Shown in pieces: positions 13,449 through 21,413 of a stretch of DNA of 26,244 nt (position 1 is its first letter; each line of letters starts with the position of its first letter). A program made the translations under genes and the position numbers. The notes under the pieces are model-generated. The model was given only the letters and a program-made list of their open reading frames with translations, did not search any database and was not told where the DNA came from. The stretch covers positions 1 to 26,244 of the forward strand of contig JAIRLZ010000214.1 in NCBI GenBank assembly GCA_031259035.1, written 5' to 3'. This DNA comes from Treponema sp. (GTDB taxonomy: Bacteria; Spirochaetota; Spirochaetia; Treponematales; Breznakiellaceae).

Positions 13449-15218
13449 TTAATCTCCGATAACAGCGCGTATATCCCGCTTGATGGCGTCCAGCTTTGCG
13501 GCGACCTCGGCTTTCGCGGCGTCCAAGCCGCCGGAGCCGACTTCGGCGCAGCAACTTGCGTAAAACTTTATCTTGGGTTCGGTGCCGCTTGGACGGGCGC
13601 TCACCACGGCGCCGTCTTTCAAAAAGAATTGAATCACATCGCTCTTGGGAAGGGTCGCCGGCTCAGTCTTGCCGGGATTATGCGGATAGATGATGACGGA
13701 ATTGCTGATATCACACACCTTCTCAACCTCAATGCCGCCCAAAGTCTTGGGCGGATCTTTTCGGTACCGCTCCATGATGCCGTTCATAACGCCGGGTCCT
13801 TCAATGCCCTGGAAGTATTTGGAGACGCCGATTTCCTGCCAATAGCCGCAGAGGCCGTACAACTCGTTCAGCCTGTCGAGAAGGCTTTTGCCTTTGCCGC
13901 GCCAGTATAGCGTCATTTCCGCGGTCATCGCCGCCGCGGAAACCCCGTCCTTGTCCCGAACTTCATTTTCGATAAGGTACCCATAGCTTTCTTCAGTCCC
14001 GAATACGATTGTATAGGGAATCTCGCGCAGTTCCGCTTTCCGCATCACATCGGCTATCCATTTGAATCCGGTAAGACATTCGATGCAGGCCGCCCCGTAA
14101 TGCGCGGCGATCCGCTTGTGCATACCGGTTGTTACAATGGTGTTGACTATCGCGGCGTTTGCGGGCAGTTCGCCCCGCTCCTTGAGCGAAAGGAAGATGT
14201 AATCAGCCAGAAGGGCGCCCATTTGGTTGCCAGTGACGAGGATAAAACCGCCCTTGCCGTCGTTCACCGCAATGCCAAACCGGTCCGCGTCCGGATCGGT
14301 CGCCATAACGAGGTCGGCCGCTTCCTTTGCCGCCAGCTCAACCGCCATTTTCAGGGCGGGCGCTTCTTCAGGATTCGGGAACGCCACAGTCGGGAAATCG
14401 CCGTCGCCTTCGCGCTGTTCCGGCACGGTGATAACGTTCAGCCCAAGGCTTCCGAGTACGGTTTCAACGTGCATGGCGCCTGTTCCATGCAACGGCGTAT
14501 ACACGATTTTCACCTCGCCGGCTTTTTCCTTAATCAGCGCCGGACGAAACAGCTTGCTCCGTACCATAGCGTGGTACTTTTCATCAATATCCTTGTCGAT
14601 GATCGTGAGAAGCCCTTTTGCAATCGCGGTCTCCCTGTCGATCTCCTTGATGGATGTTACGGCGTTGACTTCGTTGATGATGCCCGCATCGTGCGGCGGA
14701 ACAACTTGGGAGCCGTCGTTCCAGTACGCCTTGTAGCCGTTATACTGCTTGGGGTTATGGCTCGCCGTAACCACGATGCCGGTTTCGCAGCCAAGCTGCC
14801 GTATGGCATAAGAAAGCTCCGGCGTGGGGCGCAGGCTGGAAAACAAATAGGTCTTAATGCCGTTAGCGGCAAAAACCAACGCCGCGCTTTCGGCGAATTC
14901 CGGCGAATAGCGCCTGCTGTCAAAGGCGATGGCCGCGGACAGAGCGCCCTTCGCCGCTTTTTCGGGAAAAGCCTTAATCACATACGCCGCAAGCCCCTGC
15001 GTGGCTGATCGCACCACAAAGGTATTCATGCGGTTAAAACCGCCGCCTATCACGCCCCGCAGACCGCCGGTGCCGAATTCCAGCGTACGGTAGAATCTGT
15101 CCTCAAGCTCTTTCCAATCTTCAGCTTTGAGCAGTTGTTCAACTTCAACTTTGAACCGCTCGTCTTTCTCTTTCACAAGATAATCATTCGCAGTCGCTAT
15201 GACAGCGTTCTTTTCCAT
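13449..15218 (-). CDS. Alpha-phosphohexomutase (phosphoglucomutase / phosphomannomutase)
   Basis: A 589-residue cytoplasmic enzyme of the length of the PgcA-type phosphoglucomutases. It interconverts hexose 1- and 6-phosphates, linking glycolysis with cell-wall and glycan precursors. The phosphoserine loop is TASHNPKQYNGYK (151-163, S153), the metal loop DPDADR (308-313), the sugar-binding loop GTEESYGYL, and the phosphate-binding loop RPSGTEPKIKFY near the C-terminus. The ATG at 15218 was chosen because GGAGG lies 5 nt upstream; an in-frame TTG at 15230 overlaps that site. A gap of 40 nt separates it from the Crp-like gene and 0 nt from the exonuclease. Whether glucose or mannose phosphate is preferred cannot be told. 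Confidence 0.93.
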   Translation of the reverse strand: MEKNAVIATANDYLVKEKDERFKVEVEQLLKAEDWKELEDRFYRTLEFGTGGLRGVIGGGFNRMNTFVVRSATQGLAAYVIKAFPEKAAKGALSAAIAFDSRRYSPEFAESAALVFAANGIKTYLFSSLRPTPELSYAIRQLGCETGIVVTASHNPKQYNGYKAYWNDGSQVVPPHDAGIINEVNAVTSIKEIDRETAIAKGLLTIIDKDIDEKYHAMVRSKLFRPALIKEKAGEVKIVYTPLHGTGAMHVETVLGSLGLNVITVPEQREGDGDFPTVAFPNPEEAPALKMAVELAAKEAADLVMATDPDADRFGIAVNDGKGGFILVTGNQMGALLADYIFLSLKERGELPANAAIVNTIVTTGMHKRIAAHYGAACIECLTGFKWIADVMRKAELREIPYTIVFGTEESYGYLIENEVRDKDGVSAAAMTAEMTLYWRGKGKSLLDRLNELYGLCGYWQEIGVSKYFQGIEGPGVMNGIMERYRKDPPKTLGGIEVEKVCDISNSVIIYPHNPGKTEPATLPKSDVIQFFLKDGAVVSARPSGTEPKIKFYASCCAEVGSGGLDAAKAEVAAKLDAIKRDIRAVIGD

Positions 15219-15258
15219 ATGTTCCTCCAAAATTTGTAGTATGACACTGTTAAAGCGT

Positions 15259-15900
15259 TCACTTTTTTCGCCTTGAATTCACAAGACGCTCAAAATCACT
15301 GATATTTTTAACGATAATGCGATTCGGTGCAAATTCGATCCGGTGTTGAGTCGCAAAGCGGTTCAATATGTCCCGCACCAGACGGGAGTCCATGCCTGCC
15401 CAATGGGCGACGCCCTCCGGCGTGGTGCTGAACTCACGGCGCATTGTAGTGCGGTCGATATCCGGCTGGGTCTCATCAAGCATAAGGAACACGTCAGCGA
15501 CTTTCGCCTGATCGTCATCAAGGATCAACATCATAAATCTGCGCTTTTGATCGTAAATGCGCTTGATGAACATTTTAAGCAGCTTGAAGGCAAGCTGGGG
15601 GTACCCTGTCATAATCGCATCGAAATTCTGCTTGTTAAATTCCAGCAGTTTCACAGAGTCAAGCGCCACCGCCGTTGCGGATCGCGGCGAATTTTCAAGA
15701 ATCGCCATTTCGCCGAATATTTCCGAAGGCTGCAAAATATCAAGGGTCTTTTCAATATCCCCAATGACTTTTGTAAGCTGAACCCTGCCCGATATGATAA
15801 AATAAAATGTTTCTCCTATCTCGAATTCGGAAAAAATCATTTCTCCAGCTTCGAAATCCTTTGAAAAACGGACGAAAGCCGAAAAATCAAAATCACTCAT
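15259..15900 (-). CDS. Crp/Fnr family transcriptional regulator
   Basis: A 213-residue regulator. The N-terminal cyclic-nucleotide-binding barrel (about 10-110) contains a canonical phosphate-binding cassette, FGEMAILENSPRSATA (62-77, with E64 and R73), so cNMP binding is plausible. A long dimerisation helix (about 98-125) leads to a winged helix (about 132-205) whose recognition part is TTPEGVAHWAGMDSRLVRDI (159-178). The ATG at 15900 was chosen because it follows GGGAG and overlaps the upstream stop by 8 nt, a classic coupled start. The partner upstream is a cNMP-domain/TPR protein. No nucleotide cyclase is in the window, so the ligand could also be something else. Confidence 0.9.
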   Translation of the reverse strand: MSDFDFSAFVRFSKDFEAGEMIFSEFEIGETFYFIISGRVQLTKVIGDIEKTLDILQPSEIFGEMAILENSPRSATAVALDSVKLLEFNKQNFDAIMTGYPQLAFKLLKMFIKRIYDQKRRFMMLILDDDQAKVADVFLMLDETQPDIDRTTMRREFSTTPEGVAHWAGMDSRLVRDILNRFATQHRIEFAPNRIIVKNISDFERLVNSRRKK

Positions 15901-16900
15901 CTGCCACTCCCCGCAATCTTTTAAGAGCGCGAAGCGCTCTGATATAAACGGCGTCATCTTTTTTTTGGATAGCGGCGAGCGATGATTTCTTATAAAAGTC
16001 TATCGCCAGCGCATCGTCGCCCGCTTCCTCGTAAGATTGCCCCATGAAGAAAAGCGCCTCCCCGGTGAAAGCGTGATTTGGATGCTTGGCGAGCATTTGG
16101 GTGTAGTATTTAATGCATTCGTTGTATTTGCCCATAAGAAAAAGGCAATGCCCAATTTCAAAAGAACTTTTTGGAGCAAATTCGGGATCGCCTTCGTCGG
16201 CGAGCTTTTTCAACACTTGACATGCAGGCATATAGCTTTTTTGCGAAATAAGCCTCATCGCCCCGTTATACCGGCTGGCGGCGTCCAACCCACCGACGTT
16301 CATCTCTTCAAGCTGATCGTCAACCGGGGCGCCAGCAGGCTTTACGCTTTGTCCGTAACGGGCGATGAAACTGACAGCGGCGTTCAACTCCGCCTGAACC
16401 GTATCCACGTAGGCCCCTTTTGGATAATAGGTTAAATATTTGGTGTATATATGCCGGGTATAGGCGTACTTTTTTTTCTTAAAATAAAATTTACCCAACT
16501 GATACAGACCGTCTTCCGGCTTTTGGTTTTGAGATTCGGCGCCGTTCATAAGAGAAGCGACCTGCTTATGGGTTCTGCGCATCTGGGTTGAAAAAACTTT
16601 GAGCATTTTTATAATGAGATGGGCGTTTTTCGTGGCAAGCTCTTCAAATTCAGAAACGCTAAAAGCCAGCACTGTGGAATCTTGCGCCACTATCGCGTCT
16701 TCTTCCCGTGGATAATGACCGAGCGCGGACTTAACGCCGAAAAATTCCCCCTTGGAAAGAAACTCGCTGACGTCTTTGCCTGACTCAATATCTACATGCA
16801 GGAGCTTGACGCTTCCTTCTTGCAAAAGAAAAATCTTTTCCGTAGCGTCTCCCTCAAAATAAATAACAGAATCCGCTCTATACTGCAACAGTCTCGGCAT
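15893..16900 (-). CDS. Cyclic nucleotide-binding-domain protein with TPR repeats
   Basis: A 335-residue protein with a Crp-like barrel (about 1-100) followed not by a DNA-binding domain but by tetratricopeptide-like repeats (about 132-165, 209-240, 245-275 and 281-315; for example SSFEIGHCLFLMGKYNECIKY across 245-265). The phosphate-binding cassette is degenerate: GEFFGVKSALGHYPREEDAIVA (51-72) keeps GEFFG but lacks the usual P-R-S/T-A, so it may not bind a cyclic nucleotide. The TPRs suggest a protein-protein role, perhaps with the Crp-like protein whose gene overlaps its end by 8 nt. The ATG directly follows the amidohydrolase TAA with GGAG upstream. No membrane segment or signal peptide. 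Confidence 0.88.
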   Translation of the reverse strand: MPRLLQYRADSVIYFEGDATEKIFLLQEGSVKLLHVDIESGKDVSEFLSKGEFFGVKSALGHYPREEDAIVAQDSTVLAFSVSEFEELATKNAHLIIKMLKVFSTQMRRTHKQVASLMNGAESQNQKPEDGLYQLGKFYFKKKKYAYTRHIYTKYLTYYPKGAYVDTVQAELNAAVSFIARYGQSVKPAGAPVDDQLEEMNVGGLDAASRYNGAMRLISQKSYMPACQVLKKLADEGDPEFAPKSSFEIGHCLFLMGKYNECIKYYTQMLAKHPNHAFTGEALFFMGQSYEEAGDDALAIDFYKKSSLAAIQKKDDAVYIRALRALKRLRGVADE

Positions 16901-18142
16901 TTACTCCTCCGGTTCAAAAGGCAGATAATCCAAGATTTTTTTAAATCCTATTTTCTTGCGGCACATAACATAATGTCCCGCAGGATCTCCAATTACAAAC
17001 ATGGGGCGGTTGTTTACCCGTATTTGAGCGTACCCTTCGGGCAGTTCCCCGCCCAAAAGATCGATAAACCGCATCTCGCCATAAACCGGCTTGCCGGCAA
17101 GGATCAACAATTCGATATCGCGCATCTCCGTTTCAGCAAAATTCTCAAACGGGTCGTCGTTATTGGCTTTCAACACCATTATATCGCCCGATTTTCCCTG
17201 GTCCAAAGTTCCGATCTCTTTATCCATCCAAAACGCTTTTGCGGCGTTAGCGGTCGTCATTTCAAACAGGCTTTTTGCCGGAAGGTCTTCCCCGTACATT
17301 TCACGGTACAGTTTCCGGGCGTAGCGCATTTCCGCAAGGATGTTGATTGACCCGGTCGCCGAGGAGTCAGTGCCGATGGTGACATTCACGCCGGCTTGCA
17401 GGAATTTTCTGATTTTGCAGGTGACATTAAACATAAACATGTTGGAAGCCGCGCACCATGAAACGCTTGCCCCCGCTTTCGCGACGGCTCGTATATCTTC
17501 ATCGCTGAAGCCAATGCAATGGACGAACAGACAATGCTTGTCCAAAATTTTCAGCTTTTTCAAATTTTTCACGCCATTCATAGCTTCTTCATCAAAACCT
17601 TCAGATAAATGAGTGATGAAGGGGCATTTGTTTTTTACCGCCAGCTTGTGTTCTTGTTCAACGCCGTCCCCCCATTTCAAGTCGTAGGAAGAAGCCTCAT
17701 GCGCGAGCGTGTAGTTGGTGATCGCGCGAATGGGCAGTGTGGGAAGAATGGCTCCATTCAACGACCTGGGAAAGTGATCGTTCACGGTGAGAGCGCCAGA
17801 AAATAGATTTTTGTACGCGCTCAACAGGTAGAGGTCTTCCCGTGAGAGGTGAGAACGCTCAACAAAAGTATCTGACGCTTTTAAATCATTGTCCCACGGA
17901 AGCCAGTTCAAATAATAGCAGCCCGGTTTGGGACCAACACGGGGAAGATAATTTCCCTGCATATGATCGTGTGTATTGACGAGCGACGGATACACTATGG
18001 ACGCGCCGCCTAAATCTATTGAAACACCCATACCAGCCGCGCCCTTTGAGGTGATTTTGCCTTCTTTTATGGAGATTGAGCCGGAATCAACTGTCTTAGC
18101 GGAAGAAACGATAATTCCATTTAATAATGTATATTCGGACAT
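16901..18142 (-). CDS. Amidohydrolase family protein (TRZ/ATZ, cytosine-deaminase-like)
   Basis: A 413-residue metal-dependent hydrolase of the amidohydrolase superfamily. The composite N-terminal beta-sandwich (TLLNGIIVS, ISIKEGKI) is followed by NTHDHMQGN (H58, H60), THLSEG (H178), VHCIG (H208) and IGTDSSATG (D259), the usual metal and catalytic set, although the middle residue of the first motif is Asp. Relatives deaminate guanine, cytosine, S-adenosylhomocysteine or triazines, or open ring amides; the substrate is not evident. The C-terminus (about 365-413) is a non-standard extension ending KKILDYLPFEPEE. It is the first gene of a five-gene operon with a promoter close upstream and GAAGG before the ATG. 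Confidence 0.85.
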   Translation of the reverse strand: MSEYTLLNGIIVSSAKTVDSGSISIKEGKITSKGAAGMGVSIDLGGASIVYPSLVNTHDHMQGNYLPRVGPKPGCYYLNWLPWDNDLKASDTFVERSHLSREDLYLLSAYKNLFSGALTVNDHFPRSLNGAILPTLPIRAITNYTLAHEASSYDLKWGDGVEQEHKLAVKNKCPFITHLSEGFDEEAMNGVKNLKKLKILDKHCLFVHCIGFSDEDIRAVAKAGASVSWCAASNMFMFNVTCKIRKFLQAGVNVTIGTDSSATGSINILAEMRYARKLYREMYGEDLPAKSLFEMTTANAAKAFWMDKEIGTLDQGKSGDIMVLKANNDDPFENFAETEMRDIELLILAGKPVYGEMRFIDLLGGELPEGYAQIRVNNRPMFVIGDPAGHYVMCRKKIGFKKILDYLPFEPEE

Positions 18143-18159
18143 TTCATACCTTCGTTGCT

Positions 18160-18188
18160 ATTGTAAGACTATATGAAAAAACAGTCAA
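18160..18188 (-). promoter_or_regulatory. Promoter of the amidohydrolase-Crp operon
   Basis: Minus strand: TTGACT (18188-18183), 17-bp spacer, TACAAT (18165-18160). The start would be near 18153, leaving a leader of only about 11 nt that just holds the GAAGG site. Confidence 0.7.
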
Positions 18189-18233
18189 GAAGAAATAGCG
18201 GTTTTTTACCGTCGTTTTGCGGTAATAAAATCT

Positions 18234-18278
18234 GAGCCTTTCCCAAAACGCGCGGAGCGGCGGTTTTGGGAAAAGCTC
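18234..18278. repeat. Palindromic repeat, CTTTCCCAAAAC type
   Basis: GAGCCTTTCCCAAAAC (18234-18249) and GTTTTGGGAAAAGCTC (18263-18278) are reverse complements at 15 of 16 positions with a GC-rich loop. It sits between two divergent genes, so it is not a terminator. Same family as 6718-6762. Confidence 0.72.
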
Positions 18279-18331
18279 GTATGACTGGGACATTTCATTT
18301 CTTCTGCGAGAGGCTCGAATTCGCCGGCGCC

Positions 18332-18360
18332 TTGACACTTTTTGCGTTTTGATCTAGCTT
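18332..18360 (+). promoter_or_regulatory. Possible promoter with start point at the ATG of the next gene
   Basis: TTGACA (18332-18337), 17-bp spacer and a weak TAGCTT (18355-18360). The start point would fall at about 18367, on the ATG at 18366, so the mRNA would be leaderless if this promoter is real. Confidence 0.35.
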
Positions 18361-18365
18361 ACAGT

Positions 18366-18905
18366 ATGCAAAACATCTCTCACCACATAAATAACGCCAT
18401 TCCGGAAGAGTATCAAGAAATTGCGGCGGCTTTATTTTTGGAAAATTCGTCTCTTGGAACTATTGACAGGTTTGCCGATGTTTTAGGAATAGGAAACGAT
18501 TACAAGCGCTTTCTTGCGATAACAGACGCCACGGAAATTCACAAACGGTTGGAGCATTTCCAGAACAATCTGAACATCCTGATCCAGAAAACTTGGGTGG
18601 AGAAAGCCGATGAAGTCCGCAAGGAAAAATTGCAGGATCGGGCGCCGGAGTTTATTGAGCACATTGAAAAGGGCGATTACCAAAGGGCGTTGAAAGATTT
18701 CAACGGCATTCTTGACGAATTGGCGTACCTTTTCTTCGGCATACAGAGTCATAAAGAGGATTTCACCGAGTACACGTTCCGTATTGACACCCAAATGGGG
18801 CTTTTCTGGTGGTACGGCAGCCAATTGGCGTCTTTCAAACAGACCGATTCAGAGCATCTCAAAGCGCTTTTGGCGCTTGGCATTTGCTATTTGACAAATT
18901 TTTGA
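18366..18905 (+). CDS. Hypothetical protein, cytoplasmic
   Basis: A 179-residue protein that I do not recognise. It has no signal peptide or membrane segment, is predicted mostly helical, and is rich in charged residues in the middle (EKADEVRKEKLQDRAPEFIE, about 79-98), then aromatic near the C-terminus (FRIDTQMGLFWWYGSQLASF). The ATG at 18366 was chosen over an in-frame TTG at 18342; neither has a clear ribosome binding site. The gene stands alone between a divergent operon and the strong metY promoter, which starts 18 nt after its stop. No terminator separates the two, so some readthrough into metY is possible. Confidence 0.65.
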   Translation: MQNISHHINNAIPEEYQEIAAALFLENSSLGTIDRFADVLGIGNDYKRFLAITDATEIHKRLEHFQNNLNILIQKTWVEKADEVRKEKLQDRAPEFIEHIEKGDYQRALKDFNGILDELAYLFFGIQSHKEDFTEYTFRIDTQMGLFWWYGSQLASFKQTDSEHLKALLALGICYLTNF

Positions 18906-18922
18906 TTTTTTACAAAACAGTA

Positions 18923-18951
18923 TTGACAGAAGTGTAATAAGGTGATATAAT
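18923..18951 (+). promoter_or_regulatory. Perfect-consensus sigma-70 promoter of metY
   Basis: TTGACA (18923-18928), 17-bp spacer and TATAAT (18946-18951). The start would be near 18958, giving a leader of about 54 nt before the AAGGAG site of metY. Confidence 0.88.
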
Positions 18952-19011
18952 TCATAGTATTATCGTATGTTTTATAACATATTGTATGTTTTATACTTTA
19001 AGGAGACCATC

Positions 19012-20304
19012 ATGGCAACCAAAACCAACATTGAGCAATGGGGCTTTGAAACCAAGCAACTGCATATCGGGCAGGAAAACGCGGATCCCGCGACCGACGC
19101 CCGCGCGGTTCCCATTTATCAGACCACGTCCTACGTGTTCCACAATGCGGCTCACGCGGCCGCTCGCTTCAACTTAAGCGATGCGGGCAATATCTACGCC
19201 AGACTTACCAACCCGACCCAGGGCGTACTTGAGGCGCGCGTCGCCGCGCTGGAAGGCGGCTCGGCGGCTTTGGCTGTGGCGTCCGGCGCCGCGGCCGTCA
19301 CCTACACCTTCCTGACCCTCGCCCATGCGGGCGATCACATCGTGTCAGCGAAGACCATTTACGGCGGCACATACAATCTTCTGGAGCATACCCTGCCTAA
19401 ATACGGCGTCTCCACCACCTTTGTGGAGCCTGACTTGGCGGAATTTGAAAAGGCGATCAAGCCCAATACCAAAGCGATCTTCATCGAAACCCTGGGTAAT
19501 CCCCATTCAAACATCATTGACATTGAGGCGCTTGCGAACATCGCCCACGCGAACAAAATCCCGCTCGTGGTGGACGACACCTTCACCACGCCGTACCTGC
19601 TCCGTCCGTTTGAACTCGGCGCGGACATCGCGGTAATCTCGGCGACCAAGTTCCTCGGCGGACACGGCACCACGCTAGGCGGCCTCATCGTAGAAAGCGG
19701 CAAATTCGACTGGATAGCGAGCGGCAAATTTCCGCAGCTCGTAGACCCGAATCCAAGCTACCACGGCGTTTCCTTCGCCAAGGTTGTAGGTCCCGCGGCC
19801 TTTGTCACCAGCATCCGCGCCCTGCTGTTGAGGGACACCGGCGCCGCAATCGCGCCGCTCAACGCCTTTCTTATTTTACAGGGCGTTGAAACGCTCTCTT
19901 TGCGCGTGGAACGCCATATCCAGAACACGCTCAAGGTGATCGAATACCTCAAGACTCAGCCCAAGGTTGAAAAAATCCATCATCCATCCCTTCCTGATGA
20001 TCCGAGCCACGCCCTCTACAAAAAATATTTCCCGAACGGCGCGGGTTCGATTTTCACCTTTGAGATCAAGGGCGGACAAAAAGAAGCCCACGAATTCATT
20101 GACCGGCTCCAAATTTTCTCGCTGCTCGCCAATGTCGCTGATGTGAAATCCCTGGTCATCCATCCGGCGACCACCACTCATTCCGAGCTGAACGAAGTTG
20201 AATTAGCCGAACAGGGCATTAAACAGAACACCGTCCGTCTTTCCATCGGCATTGAGAACATCAAAGATATTATCGCCGATCTTGACCAAGCGTTCGGAAC
20301 GTGA
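19012..20304 (+). CDS. metY: O-acetylhomoserine sulfhydrylase / aminocarboxypropyltransferase
   Basis: A 430-residue PLP enzyme of the Cys/Met-metabolism family. It replaces the acetyl group of O-acetylhomoserine with sulfide (or methanethiol) to make homocysteine (or methionine) in the cytoplasm. The start WGFETKQLHIGQENADPATD is typical of MetY, as are IYARLTNPTQ (61-70), the substrate/PLP loop SGAAAVTY (91-98), KTIYGGTYNL (114-123), VVDDTFTTPYLLRPF (186-200) and the PLP lysine in ISATKFLGGHGT (K213). The 430-residue length fits MetY rather than the shorter MetB/MetC enzymes. The ATG at 19012 has AAGGAG 7 nt upstream; an in-frame ATG at 18967 lacks one. It is driven by a perfect-consensus promoter, suggesting high basal expression. 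Confidence 0.95.
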   Translation: MATKTNIEQWGFETKQLHIGQENADPATDARAVPIYQTTSYVFHNAAHAAARFNLSDAGNIYARLTNPTQGVLEARVAALEGGSAALAVASGAAAVTYTFLTLAHAGDHIVSAKTIYGGTYNLLEHTLPKYGVSTTFVEPDLAEFEKAIKPNTKAIFIETLGNPHSNIIDIEALANIAHANKIPLVVDDTFTTPYLLRPFELGADIAVISATKFLGGHGTTLGGLIVESGKFDWIASGKFPQLVDPNPSYHGVSFAKVVGPAAFVTSIRALLLRDTGAAIAPLNAFLILQGVETLSLRVERHIQNTLKVIEYLKTQPKVEKIHHPSLPDDPSHALYKKYFPNGAGSIFTFEIKGGQKEAHEFIDRLQIFSLLANVADVKSLVIHPATTTHSELNEVELAEQGIKQNTVRLSIGIENIKDIIADLDQAFGT

Positions 20305-20355
20305 GAAAACAAGCCGGAAAAAACTGACAGCGACATATTTTACACGCATAGTTAT

Positions 20356-20405
20356 TTGCCGTTTCTATATAAAATCCTGATAATACTATTGTCATCTTTA
20401 TATAG
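20356..20405 (+). promoter_or_regulatory. Promoter and possible operator of the XRE regulator
   Basis: TTGCCG (20356-20361), 17-bp spacer, GATAAT (20379-20384). A perfect 9-bp inverted repeat brackets the -10: CTATATAAA (20365-20373) in the spacer and TTTATATAG (20397-20405) just past the predicted start. That placement suits repressor binding, most simply autoregulation by the adjacent regulator, but a chance AT-rich match is possible. Confidence 0.4.
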
Positions 20406-20417
20406 AGGCGGCTTGAT

Positions 20418-20777
20418 ATGGCAGGAGCTGAAATACGCCGGTTATTTGGCAAGAACTTAAAGCGCATACGTTTACAACAAGGTTTGTCTCAGTTTCAATT
20501 ATCCATAAGAACGGGATTGACGCATAATTTTATCAACGACATCGAAAAGGGCGACAAGTGGCTTTCATCCGAGAGTTTTGGCAAACTTATTTCCGCTCTT
20601 AACGTCGCGCCACACTGTTTTTTTATATCTGAGAGGAAAAGCAAGCTGGCCGGGAGCGTAGATCCATACTTGCTTGATTTTTCTGATTCCCTGCAAAAGA
20701 TGGCGCATGAGTTGCAACAACGGTACGGAACTGAACTGGCGGAGCCGGCGGACATCGCGGACAAAACCGTTGAATGA
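20418..20777 (+). CDS. XRE family helix-turn-helix transcriptional regulator
   Basis: A 119-residue protein. The N-terminal HTH (about 8-66) reads FGKNLKRIRLQQGLSQFQLSIRTGLTHNFINDIEKGDKWLS in pieces: LKRIRLQQGLSQFQLS (helices 1-2), GLTHNFINDIEKG (recognition helix) and LGKLI-like SFGKLISALNV. The C-terminal 50 residues form an acidic, helical tail with no named domain, perhaps for dimerisation. The target is unknown; metY immediately upstream (113 nt) is a candidate. GAGGCGG lies upstream of the ATG. It converges on purN with only 23 nt between the stops and no clear terminator. Confidence 0.88.
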   Translation: MAGAEIRRLFGKNLKRIRLQQGLSQFQLSIRTGLTHNFINDIEKGDKWLSSESFGKLISALNVAPHCFFISERKSKLAGSVDPYLLDFSDSLQKMAHELQQRYGTELAEPADIADKTVE

Positions 20778-20800
20778 CAAGCGGCGGTGAAGCCGGCGGG

Positions 20801-21391
20801 CTATACCAATCTGCGCACCGCCTCGACAATGGCGGCATGTTCCTGAACATGTATCCGTTCCGCAAGCGTTTGAGGCGTGTCGTTGGAAAACACAGGGACT
20901 ATGCGTTGCAGGATGATTTGCCCCGTATCGGCGCCCGCGTCGACAAAATGCACGGTGCAGCCAGACTCCCGCTCCCCCGCGTCAAGCGCGGCGCGATGCA
21001 CTTTCTCGCCGTACATGCCCTGTCCGCCGAATTTGGGAAGAAGGCTTGGGTGTATGTTGATCATTCTGGAAGCGTATACGGCGATAATATCCCCGCTCAA
21101 AATCGACAAAAACCCCGCGCACACGATGAAATCGATCTGTAATGCAAGGGCTTTCGCCAAAATCCGGTTGGATAGATCCAGCCGCCGCTCTTGTTTGGGA
21201 AGATTTTTGTCGGGAAGCAGGGTGAATGCGGGAATTCCAGCGTTTTCTGCCCGTTCAAGGGCGAAAACATTGAGTTTATCCGAGATAACCACGGCAATCG
21301 TTCCCTGCCCAAGTCCGCTTTGCCTTTCCGCGTCAATAAGCGCCTGCAAATTCGTGCCGTTTCCAGAAACAAGCGTCAAAATATTTTTCAT
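20801..21391 (-). CDS. purN: Phosphoribosylglycinamide formyltransferase
   Basis: A 196-residue enzyme of normal PurN length. It formylates glycinamide ribonucleotide with 10-formyltetrahydrofolate in purine synthesis. The start MKNILTLVSGNGTNLQALI matches the phosphate-binding loop (SGNGTN, 9-14). The catalytic triad is present: N112 and H114 in NIHPSLLPKFGG and D155 in VDAGADTGQIILQ. The ATG at 21391 was chosen because it begins the family's first strand; upstream in-frame codons reach back into purM and add residues without family resemblance. The ribosome binding site is weak (GAAAG), so translation probably depends on coupling with purM, whose stop is 22 nt upstream. Confidence 0.92.
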   Translation of the reverse strand: MKNILTLVSGNGTNLQALIDAERQSGLGQGTIAVVISDKLNVFALERAENAGIPAFTLLPDKNLPKQERRLDLSNRILAKALALQIDFIVCAGFLSILSGDIIAVYASRMINIHPSLLPKFGGQGMYGEKVHRAALDAGERESGCTVHFVDAGADTGQIILQRIVPVFSNDTPQTLAERIHVQEHAAIVEAVRRLV

Positions 21392-21413
21392 TTTTCTTTC
21401 ATTTTCCGGGTTT

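Noticed and set aside
14100..15008. 302-codon plus-strand open frame
   Set aside because: It is the antisense shadow of the phosphohexomutase, whose catalytic motifs are all present on the minus strand.
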